NCBI GenBank assembly: GCA_951800555.1 | Contig: CATOJU010000035.1 | Location: 1-8,228, forward strand | Length of the DNA: 8,228 nt | Direction: 5' to 3' | Source of the DNA: an uncultured Rickettsiales bacterium | GTDB taxonomy: Bacteria; Pseudomonadota; Alphaproteobacteria; Rickettsiales; UBA1997 | Part shown: one piece after another, positions 1-6,070 of the stretch | Numbering within the stretch: the stretch's first letter is position 1 | How the letters are laid out: each line of letters begins with the position of its first letter | Notes under the pieces: model-generated | Told to the model about the DNA's origin: nothing | What the model saw: the letters and a program-made list of their open reading frames with translations, nothing else | The model's database searches: none | Program-made: the position numbers and the translations under genes

Positions 1-272
1 CTATTAATATCTTCAAGATTTTTATTATCTTTCAAGAATAAATTATTTACTAATAAATTATGTTTTATTTTTTCTCTTAATTCAAATAAATCTATTTCAT
101 TATTTTCTATTTCTTTTATAGCTTTATTAACAGCCTTTTTCGTATATTTTGTTGTTTCTACTTTTGATTTTGCACCATACAATATTTCTTTTGCTCTATT
201 CATAACTAATATTGATAAATTAAATCTATTTGGCACTAAATCCAAGCATGTTTCTATTGAAATTTCACTCAT
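1..272 (-). CDS. rpoZ: RNA polymerase omega subunit (5' part; runs off the left edge)
   Basis: The minus-strand frame starts with ATG at 272-270 and stays open to base 1, giving 90 residues without a stop, so the 3' end lies outside the window. The product is recognised from the omega pattern: CLDLVPNRFNLSIL at residues 9-22, Asn-Arg-Ala-Lys at 25-28, Tyr-Gly-Ala at 32-34, and the amphipathic helix AIKEIENNEIDLFELREKI at 51-69, which corresponds to the usual ALREI-type helix of the family. Omega is a small cytoplasmic subunit that binds the C-terminal part of beta prime, helps assemble RNA polymerase, and in proteobacteria contributes to ppGpp binding. The basic-Pro pair that usually precedes the ALREI helix is replaced here by Lys-Lys-Ala-Val-Asn-Lys. 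No Shine-Dalgarno sequence precedes the ATG, but a promoter with ideal spacing does. The gene is divergent from the R-M genes and looks like the native neighbour of the island. Identity is fairly secure; the length is unknown. Confidence 0.85.
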   Translation of the reverse strand, partial: MSEISIETCLDLVPNRFNLSILVMNRAKEILYGAKSKVETTKYTKKAVNKAIKEIENNEIDLFELREKIKHNLLVNNLFLKDNKNLEDIN

Positions 273-298
273 ATTATTAATATTTATTTTTTGTTTTT

Positions 299-327
299 AT
301 TTTAAAAATAAATACTATATAAGTCAA
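299..327 (-). promoter_or_regulatory. Probable rpoZ promoter
   Basis: On the minus strand, TTGACT (327-322) is followed after exactly 17 bases by TAAAAT (304-299). Each box matches the sigma-70 consensus at five of six positions. Transcription would start near 292, leaving a leader of about 20 bases before the rpoZ ATG. The spacing makes this better than chance even in AT-rich DNA, but it has not been tested. Confidence 0.55.
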
Positions 328-386
328 TTAAAATTTAAAATTAATGGGATTTTTCCTTTTCTTAATAATTTATTAATTTATATAAC

Positions 387-420
387 TTGACATAAAAATC
401 ATTAATATTAATAATATAAT
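387..420 (+). promoter_or_regulatory. Candidate promoter of the first R-M operon
   Basis: A perfect TTGACA lies at 387-392. The matching -10 box is ambiguous. TAATAA at 409-414 gives a 16-base spacer. A perfect TATAAT at 415-420 is 22 bases away, which is too far for normal sigma-70 spacing. Either choice would start transcription shortly before the GTG at 454, leaving a short leader. The -35 box is convincing; the -10 assignment is not. Confidence 0.45.
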
Positions 421-428
421 CATTATAT
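401..428 (+). repeat. Two adjacent short palindromes upstream of the R-M operon
   Basis: ATTAATATTAAT (401-412) is a perfect 12-base palindrome. It is followed by a 15-base hyphenated palindrome (414-428) centred on C421 and containing TATAAT and its mirror ATTATA. Both overlap the candidate -10 region, so they could be operator half-sites. AT-rich DNA produces such symmetry easily, and no regulator gene is visible in the window. Confidence 0.3.
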
Positions 429-453
429 ACAATAATTATAAAAAAAATAAACG

Positions 454-2556
454 GTGGAATTAAAAAAAGAGGAGAAAAATAATAATTTACAAGCATTAGA
501 TACTAAAAACATTGATATTTTAGAACAAAATATTAATGAAATTAGCCCCTCTCTTTTAAAAATTTTACTTAAAGATAAAACTACCGGAAAATATATTTAT
601 TGGGCTTGTGATGAATACGTAAAATATGGAAAAGCATATACAGCATCAAAAGAAATTTTACCAAAATTAATAATTAACAAAAGAATAAGAATTATTCAAC
701 CAAGAATTACAAAAATAAAGGTAGATCAACAAAATAGAACAAAAAAATCAGCCGAAGTATTTACGCCCAGTTGGATTTGTAATGAAATGATTAATCATTG
801 CGATGAGCAATGGTTTGGAAGACCTAATGTTTTCAACACTCAAAATAATCATGATTGGACACCAACAAAAGAAAAAATACAATTTAAAGAATATAAAAAT
901 AATAAAAAATCGGCTTGGATGTATTATGTCGACACAAAAAGACTAGAAATAACTTGCGGAGAAGGACCATATTTAACATCTCGCTACGATACAACAACAG
1001 GTACTTTTTTGCCGATAGAAAAACGGATAGGCATTTTAGACAGAAAATTAAGAATTGTTAATGAAAATACAAATAATGAGGAAGAATGGTTTAAATGGGC
1101 GAAAAGAGCCTATGAAGCAACCTATGGTTATGAATATCAAGGAGATAATTTATTATTAGCTAGAGAAAATTTACTTTTTACATTTATTGATAATTTTAAA
1201 TTTAAACATAAAAAAGAGCCGGAGATAAAGAAAATAAAGCAAATAGCTAATATTATAGCATGGAATATTTGGCAAATGGATGGATTAACTAATGAAATCC
1301 CTAATATTATTGAAATAAATAAAGGAAAACAATTAGAATTATTCAATGATTTACCAAAAAAATCATTTACTACTAAAGTAAATGAAGAAAAACAATTAAA
1401 TATAGGACAACAATTAGAATTATTCGAAATTTTGCCCCAAAAAAATTTGGAACCGATATTTTGTAAAATTAAAAATTGGCGTTCAAAAAGAATTTATAAT
1501 TTTAAAAATTTTAAGGGAGAAAATATGAAATTTGATGTAGTTATAGGTAATCCGCCTTATCAGGTTAGTGATGGTGGTGCTAAAGCGAGTGCTAAACCTA
1601 TATATCATTTTTTTATGCAACAAGCAAAAAAAATAACAAATAGATATATTAGTTTAATTATGCCAGCAAGATTTTTTACTGGAGGTAAAGGTTTGGATGA
1701 TTTTCGTGATGAAATGATACACGATAGAAGGTTTAAAATATTGCATGATTACGCAGATTCAAAAAAGTGTTTTTCTAATGTTGATGTAAAGGGTGGTATT
1801 TGTCATTTTATATGGGATAAAAAATATAATGATAAATGTGATATTTATAGGATTAACAATTCCAGAATATCATATTCTAAAAGATTTTTAGTAGAAGATA
1901 ATGACGATATTTTTATTCGTGAAGAAATATTGGTGTTTATAAAAAATAAAGTTCAATCTTTAAATGAAGAAACATTTGATTCTATTATATCAGCAGTAGT
2001 CCCCTATGGTTTTATTAGTGATTTTTTTAAAGATCCATCAAAATATGGATTACCACCAATTAGTGAAATACCTATAAATAATGGTTATAAAATATTAGGA
2101 TTAGATAGCAAATTAAAACGAATTTATAGGTATATACCTAAAAATTATCCGTTTACAAATAACGAAGGAATAAATAAATTCAAAATTTTTATTTCAGAAA
2201 GCTATGGATGTGGAGGAATTGAAGACACACCTGCCATACCAGTGTTAGCTATACCTGGAGAATTATGCACGGGAACTTTTATACAAATTGGACCATTTGA
2301 GATAGAATCGGAAATGAAAAATTGTTTTTACTACATTAAAACAAAATTTTTTAGAGCATTAGTCGGTATTAGGAAACAAACACAGCATGCTCCGAAATCA
2401 GTATATAAGTTTGTCCCCCTTCAAGATTTTACAACAAATTCCGACATAGACTGGGCCAAAACCATTCCAGAAATAGATCAACAACTTTATAAAAAATACA
2501 ACTTAAATCAAGAAGAAATTGACTTTATTGAATCAAGAATTAAACCTATGGAGTAA
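454..2556 (+). CDS. Eco57I-family N6-adenine DNA methyltransferase with target-recognition domain
   Basis: This 700-residue protein should transfer a methyl group from AdoMet to N6 of adenine in its target site and provide sequence recognition for the R-M system. Visible motifs are motif X (EVFTPSW, 101-107), the AdoMet-binding motif I (LEITCGEGPYL, 164-174), a motif II/III-like stretch (YEYQGDNLLLARENLL, 226-241) and catalytic motif IV (FDVVIGNPPY, 360-369). Residues from about 560 form the target-recognition and C-terminal region, ending in the ELY/LYKKYNL...EEIDFIESRI type of tail common in this family. There is no nuclease motif, so cutting must come from the partner. The GTG start at 454 is set by an in-frame TAA at 448-450 and by the lack of any in-frame ATG until residue 112. 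It has no Shine-Dalgarno sequence upstream. The N-terminal 40 residues are low-complexity Lys/Glu/Asn. Between motifs III and IV lies a 27-residue-period duplication carrying two QLELF motifs. The stop is three bases from the next ATG, so the two genes are surely co-transcribed. Family assignment is secure; the target sequence is unknown. Confidence 0.92.
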   Translation: MELKKEEKNNNLQALDTKNIDILEQNINEISPSLLKILLKDKTTGKYIYWACDEYVKYGKAYTASKEILPKLIINKRIRIIQPRITKIKVDQQNRTKKSAEVFTPSWICNEMINHCDEQWFGRPNVFNTQNNHDWTPTKEKIQFKEYKNNKKSAWMYYVDTKRLEITCGEGPYLTSRYDTTTGTFLPIEKRIGILDRKLRIVNENTNNEEEWFKWAKRAYEATYGYEYQGDNLLLARENLLFTFIDNFKFKHKKEPEIKKIKQIANIIAWNIWQMDGLTNEIPNIIEINKGKQLELFNDLPKKSFTTKVNEEKQLNIGQQLELFEILPQKNLEPIFCKIKNWRSKRIYNFKNFKGENMKFDVVIGNPPYQVSDGGAKASAKPIYHFFMQQAKKITNRYISLIMPARFFTGGKGLDDFRDEMIHDRRFKILHDYADSKKCFSNVDVKGGICHFIWDKKYNDKCDIYRINNSRISYSKRFLVEDNDDIFIREEILVFIKNKVQSLNEETFDSIISAVVPYGFISDFFKDPSKYGLPPISEIPINNGYKILGLDSKLKRIYRYIPKNYPFTNNEGINKFKIFISESYGCGGIEDTPAIPVLAIPGELCTGTFIQIGPFEIESEMKNCFYYIKTKFFRALVGIRKQTQHAPKSVYKFVPLQDFTTNSDIDWAKTIPEIDQQLYKKYNLNQEEIDFIESRIKPME
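1324..1446 (+). repeat. Degenerate 42-base direct repeat inside the methyltransferase gene
   Basis: Bases 1324-1365 and 1405-1446 are direct copies 81 bases (27 codons) apart. The core CAATTAGAATTATTC is identical in both (1330-1344 and 1411-1425). The flanks have drifted but still encode similar residues: QLELFNDLPKK at 293-303 and QLELFEILPQK at 320-330. The copies sit in the loop between motifs III and IV. This looks like a small internal duplication, and the 81-base period keeps the reading frame. Confidence 0.7.
1513..1527 (+). promoter_or_regulatory. Possible internal ribosome-binding site and ATG before motif IV
   Basis: AAGGGAG (1513-1519) precedes an in-frame ATG (1525-1527) by five bases, a near-ideal arrangement. 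It is stronger than the signal at the annotated GTG start. Initiation here would give a 343-residue product beginning MKFDVVIGNPPY, that is, catalytic motif IV plus the whole recognition region. It could also be chance, because the Lys/Gly/Glu codons at this place naturally resemble a Shine-Dalgarno sequence. Confidence 0.35.
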
Positions 2557-2562
2557 AATATG
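2550..2562 (+). promoter_or_regulatory. Ribosome-binding site of the helicase-nuclease gene
   Basis: GGAG at 2550-2553 lies six bases before the ATG at 2560 and overlaps the last codons of the methyltransferase gene. This supports the start used here and translational coupling of the two genes. Confidence 0.6.
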
Positions 2563-5500
2563 ACAGTAATAAACATAAAAACAACTAAACAAATCACACC
2601 TAAATGCTATGCATATACAACCCCACAAATTAAAGAACATGATGGCTGGGTAAAAATTGGCTATACAGAACAAGATGATGTTAATGTACGTATTCGTCAA
2701 CAAACACAATCAGCTGATATCGATTATAATCTAGAATGGGTAGATACAGCTGTTTATATTGGTACAAATGAAACTTTTAAAGATAAAGATTTTCATACCT
2801 ATTTATATAAAAAAGGTATTAAAAGACTTGCCAGATCTGAATGGTTTTATATTACACCGCAGAAGGCGCTTGAAGAATTTAAAATTTTTAAAAAAAGTAA
2901 AGGTATTATAGAAACACCAGAGGCTATTCCCTATAAACTAAGGCAAGAACAAGAAAGGGCTATTGAAAAAACAAAAGATTATTTTGCATTACATGAATAT
3001 GAAGAACCTGAATTTTTATGGAATGCAAAACCTCGTTTTGGAAAAACATTGTCAACCTATGATTTATGTAAAAAAATTGGGGCAAGAAAAATATTAATTG
3101 TGACGAATAGACCAGCTATAGCAAATTCTTGGTATGATGATTATGTTAGATTTTTAGGAAGAGAATCGGATTATTGTTTTATAAGTGAGGTTGATGCTTT
3201 AAAACATTGTCTTTATGTGTTAAATAGAAAACAATATCTTGAAAATGTAAATAAATATAATGGTTTTATTGAATTTATTTCACTCCCAGATTTAAAAGGA
3301 TCTATTCATTTTGGTGGTCTTATTGATAAATTAAAACATATAGCTGATTTAGAATGGGATTTATTGGTTATTGACGAAGCCCATGAAGGTATTGATACCC
3401 ATAAAACAGACAATGCTTTTAATCATATAAAAAGAAAATATACACTTCATTTATCAGGAACACCATTTAAGGCATTGGCTAATAATAAATTTAAAGAGGA
3501 TGCAATTTATAATTGGACCTATGCGGATGAACAAAGGGCAAAAAATGATTGGGACAATTCTCTTGAAGAGGAAAATCCCTATAAAGAGTTGCCTAAACTT
3601 AATCTTTATACTTATCAAATGTCCGAAATTATTAGGGATAAATTGGAAAAGGGAGCTGATTTTGATGATGATGGTGAAAATGAAAGTTACGCTTTTGATT
3701 TAAATGAATTTTTTGATGTTAAAAGTGATAAAACTTTTGTTCATGATGTTGATGTAGATAAATTTTTGGATGCTCTTGTTACACAATCAAAATTTCCATT
3801 TTCTACGCCGGAATTAAGGGAAGAATTGAAGCATACTTTTTGGTTATTAAATGAAGTTAAAAGTGCTAAAGCATTAGCAAAAAAACTGGAAAATCACCCT
3901 ATATTTGGAAAATATGAAATAGTTGTTGCTGCTGGTGACGGCAAAAAAGATGAAAATGATATTATAGAAAATGAAAAATCATTTAATAGGGTTAATGAAG
4001 CTATTAAAAAAAATGAAAAAACAATAACGATTTCTGTAGGTCAATTGACAACTGGGGTTACTATTCCAGAATGGACGGCTGTTTTAATGTTGAGTAATGT
4101 TAAAAGTCCATCTTTATATATGCAAGCGGCATTTAGGGCACAAAATCCTTGTATATTTAATATAAATAATCAACTTTTTCGTAAAGAAAATGCCTATGTT
4201 TTTGATTTTGATCCAGCTAGAACATTGGAAATTGTTGAGAAATTTGCTAATGATTTAAGTTCGAATACACATAATACTAAAGGTGACTTGGAAATAAGAA
4301 AAAGAAATATAATGGAGCTTGTTAATTTTTTCCCCCTTTATGGTGAAGATGATGAAGGAGAAATGATAGCTTTGGATGCCGAAAAGGTTCTCTCTGTACC
4401 AAGAAAAATTCATGCGAGAGAGGTTGTTCGTCGTGGTTTTATGAGTAATTTTCTTTTTCAAAATATTAGTAATATTTTTAATGCACCCAAAGAAGTAATT
4501 GATATTATTGAACAATTTGAGCCCGTTAAAGAACCGGCTAAGGAGGTTAAAATAACACCAAAAACAAAAGATGAACTTTCTCTTAATGAAAATAATGAAG
4601 TTGTAATTAATGAGCAGGCGATTAAAGATGGTGTTAATAATATTTTTGGCGATAAAATGTATAAAGAAGTTAATGATAAACTAGTGGAAAATGTAGAGAT
4701 GTCACGGGGAGAAATAAATAATAATAGTAAAAAAGATGAATTTTTTGAAAAACTAAAAAAGCAGCTTAGTGATGTAACTAATCAATCTATGGTTAATGTT
4801 GCAAAAGAACATTATGGTAAAGAAATGAGTACTAGTGTACAAAATACTATTAAGCAAAAAATTAGTGCTGAAGCAGATAAGATTGTAGCTGAAAATTATG
4901 GTGATTTTAAAATTAAAAAAAATATTATTGAAAATGATCGTAAAAAAGAAATTAAGCAAGCTATGATAGAAAATAAATTTGAAGATATTGATAAAATTAA
5001 CAAAAAATTTGATAAAGAACAAGAAGAAAATAAAATAATGCTTATTGAAAATATAAAAGAAAAAGTCCCTGATATGACTGAAAATGCAGCTGCAATTATT
5101 GTAGAAACAGTGGAAAAAAATAAAAAAAATAAAGATAAAAACTTTTTTGAAAAAACAATTAAAGATCACTTAAGGGGCTTTTCTAGAACAATTCCGTCTT
5201 TTTTAATGGCCTATGGGGATGAAAATACAACATTGGAGAATTTTGATACTATAATTCCAGATGAAGTTTTTAAAGAAGTAACAAGTATTAATCTTAAAGA
5301 TTTTAGGCTTTTGAGAGATGGGGGAGAATGTACAAATGGAGATAGTGAAAATAAATATTATGAAGGACATTTTTTTGATCCGATTGTTTTTAATGATTCT
5401 ATAAAAGAGTTTTTGAGATTAAAGAAAAAACTTGCCAATTATTTTGATGAGAATAGTAAAGAGGATATATTCGATTACATTCCACCGCAAAAAACTAATC

Positions 5501-5886
5501 AAATATATACGCCAAAAAAAGTTGTGCTTGAAATGGTTGATAATTTAGAAAAGGAAAATCCTGAATGTTTTGAGGACATTAATGAAACTTTTATTGATTT
5601 ATATATGAAATCTGGGCTTTATATTACTGAAATTGTAAAACGTTTATTTAAAAGTAAAGTATTAAAAGAACATTTTCCTAATGAAAAAGATAGATTAAAG
5701 CATATTTTTGAAAAACAGGTATATGGTTTGGCACCTACGGAAATTATTTATCGTATTGCAGCTAATTATATTTTGGGTTTTGATGAGGATGGAATAATTA
5801 AAAAGCATAATTTGAGAAAATTTGATACATTACCATCAGTTCAAAAAGGAACGCTGGAAAAAGACTTAGACAATATTTTTTGTTAA
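2560..5886 (+). CDS. GIY-YIG nuclease / SF2 helicase / half-methyltransferase restriction subunit
   Basis: This 1108-residue protein is the likely DNA-translocating and cutting subunit of the R-M system. Residues about 14-100 resemble the T5orf172 branch of GIY-YIG nucleases: VKIGYT at 31-36, Arg44 and Arg46, His79 in FHTYL, and EWF at 94-96, with Glu94 the probable metal ligand. Residues about 120-590 form an SF2 ATPase: Walker A variant AKPRFGKT (156-163), IDEAH (271-275), SGTPF (299-303), QLTTGVTIPEW (495-505) and QAAFRAQNP (522-530), with Arg525 as a possible arginine finger. Residues about 655-870 are a Lys/Glu/Asn-rich, partly helical linker. A coupling segment follows (HLRGFSRTIPSFLMAYGDE, 870-888). 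The C-terminus has methyltransferase motif X (QIYTPKKVVLEMVD, 981-994), motif I (FIDLYMKSGLY, 1011-1021) and a II/III-like segment (QVYGLAPTEIIYRIAANYIL, 1053-1072). It then stops without an NPPY motif. Ile is mostly ATT, with some CGT for Arg, unlike the downstream genes. Domain calls are confident; the mode of cleavage is inferred. Confidence 0.9.
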   Translation: MTVINIKTTKQITPKCYAYTTPQIKEHDGWVKIGYTEQDDVNVRIRQQTQSADIDYNLEWVDTAVYIGTNETFKDKDFHTYLYKKGIKRLARSEWFYITPQKALEEFKIFKKSKGIIETPEAIPYKLRQEQERAIEKTKDYFALHEYEEPEFLWNAKPRFGKTLSTYDLCKKIGARKILIVTNRPAIANSWYDDYVRFLGRESDYCFISEVDALKHCLYVLNRKQYLENVNKYNGFIEFISLPDLKGSIHFGGLIDKLKHIADLEWDLLVIDEAHEGIDTHKTDNAFNHIKRKYTLHLSGTPFKALANNKFKEDAIYNWTYADEQRAKNDWDNSLEEENPYKELPKLNLYTYQMSEIIRDKLEKGADFDDDGENESYAFDLNEFFDVKSDKTFVHDVDVDKFLDALVTQSKFPFSTPELREELKHTFWLLNEVKSAKALAKKLENHPIFGKYEIVVAAGDGKKDENDIIENEKSFNRVNEAIKKNEKTITISVGQLTTGVTIPEWTAVLMLSNVKSPSLYMQAAFRAQNPCIFNINNQLFRKENAYVFDFDPARTLEIVEKFANDLSSNTHNTKGDLEIRKRNIMELVNFFPLYGEDDEGEMIALDAEKVLSVPRKIHAREVVRRGFMSNFLFQNISNIFNAPKEVIDIIEQFEPVKEPAKEVKITPKTKDELSLNENNEVVINEQAIKDGVNNIFGDKMYKEVNDKLVENVEMSRGEINNNSKKDEFFEKLKKQLSDVTNQSMVNVAKEHYGKEMSTSVQNTIKQKISAEADKIVAENYGDFKIKKNIIENDRKKEIKQAMIENKFEDIDKINKKFDKEQEENKIMLIENIKEKVPDMTENAAAIIVETVEKNKKNKDKNFFEKTIKDHLRGFSRTIPSFLMAYGDENTTLENFDTIIPDEVFKEVTSINLKDFRLLRDGGECTNGDSENKYYEGHFFDPIVFNDSIKEFLRLKKKLANYFDENSKEDIFDYIPPQKTNQIYTPKKVVLEMVDNLEKENPECFEDINETFIDLYMKSGLYITEIVKRLFKSKVLKEHFPNEKDRLKHIFEKQVYGLAPTEIIYRIAANYILGFDEDGIIKKHNLRKFDTLPSVQKGTLEKDLDNIFC

Positions 5887-5919
5887 AAAATAATAATGAT
5901 CGTGAAATTCTTAGTAGTC

Positions 5920-5932
5920 GGGGTTAGGGTTA
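5920..5932 (+). repeat. G-rich telomere-like patch
   Basis: The run GGGGTTAGGGTTA stands out in a spacer that is otherwise almost only A and T. It holds two GGGTTA units. It has too few G-tracts for an intramolecular quadruplex. No gene, tRNA or clear terminator includes it. It may be debris at a junction between two acquired segments or simply chance. Confidence 0.4.
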
Positions 5933-5985
5933 ATATATAAAAAAAGTGCAAATATTGAATATTGTTAATAAAAATTATTAATAAC

Positions 5986-6017
5986 TTTACATTAATAAAT
6001 TTTATTATATATATAAT
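5986..6017 (+). promoter_or_regulatory. Candidate promoter of the second R-M unit
   Basis: TTTACA (5986-5991) is followed by TATATA (6008-6013, 16-base spacer) and a perfect TATAAT (6012-6017, 20-base spacer). Transcription would begin around 6020-6025, leaving a leader of about 45 bases before the ATG at 6068. The 181-base spacer after the previous gene is consistent with independent transcription. The AT-richness limits confidence. Confidence 0.4.
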
Positions 6018-6022
6018 AAAAT
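5999..6022 (+). repeat. 24-base perfect AT palindrome over the promoter
   Basis: Bases 5999-6022 read identically on both strands, with arms ATTTTATTATAT and ATATAATAAAAT and no central spacer. They cover the candidate -10 box of the D12 methyltransferase gene. The element could be an operator for autoregulation by a dimeric protein, or a cruciform-prone tract. It lacks a GC stem, so it is a poor intrinsic terminator. Confidence 0.6.
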
Positions 6023-6057
6023 ATTTAAAGATTCAATTAGTAATTATATTTTTTTAT

Positions 6058-6070
6058 AAGGGTATAAATG
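6058..6070 (+). promoter_or_regulatory. Ribosome-binding site of the D12 methyltransferase
   Basis: AAGGG at 6058-6062 lies five bases before the ATG at 6068. It is the clearest Shine-Dalgarno sequence at an annotated start in the window apart from that of the helicase-nuclease gene, and it fixes the start codon. Confidence 0.6.

Noticed and set aside
1137..1346. Minus-strand open frame of 69 codons inside the Eco57I-family methyltransferase gene
   Set aside because: It lies wholly within a strongly supported gene on the other strand, has no ribosome-binding site, and its hydrophobic composition is what antisense reading of AT-rich Lys/Asn codons gives.
3500..3703. Plus-strand open frame of 67 codons in another frame of the helicase gene
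   Set aside because: It overlaps conserved helicase sequence, has no family motifs and looks like a frame shadow.
4006..4013. A8 tract in the helicase gene (another near 4914-4922) as possible phase-variation switches
   Set aside because: Runs of seven or eight A are frequent in this Lys-rich AT-rich gene, the frame is intact across them, and nothing marks these tracts as special.
4255..4515. Minus-strand open frame of 86 codons within the helicase-nuclease gene
   Set aside because: Antisense shadow with no start signal or recognisable domain.
4753..5169. Minus-strand open frame of 138 codons, very Phe/Ile-rich, resembling a membrane protein
   Set aside because: The Phe and Ile runs come directly from reading the Lys/Glu/Asn-rich linker codons in reverse. 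No ribosome-binding site or plausible signal structure is present.
5965..5981. TTAATAA-AAA-TTATTAA hairpin after the first operon as an intrinsic terminator
   Set aside because: The seven-base stem is all A/T and no U-run follows, so it would be too weak to terminate.
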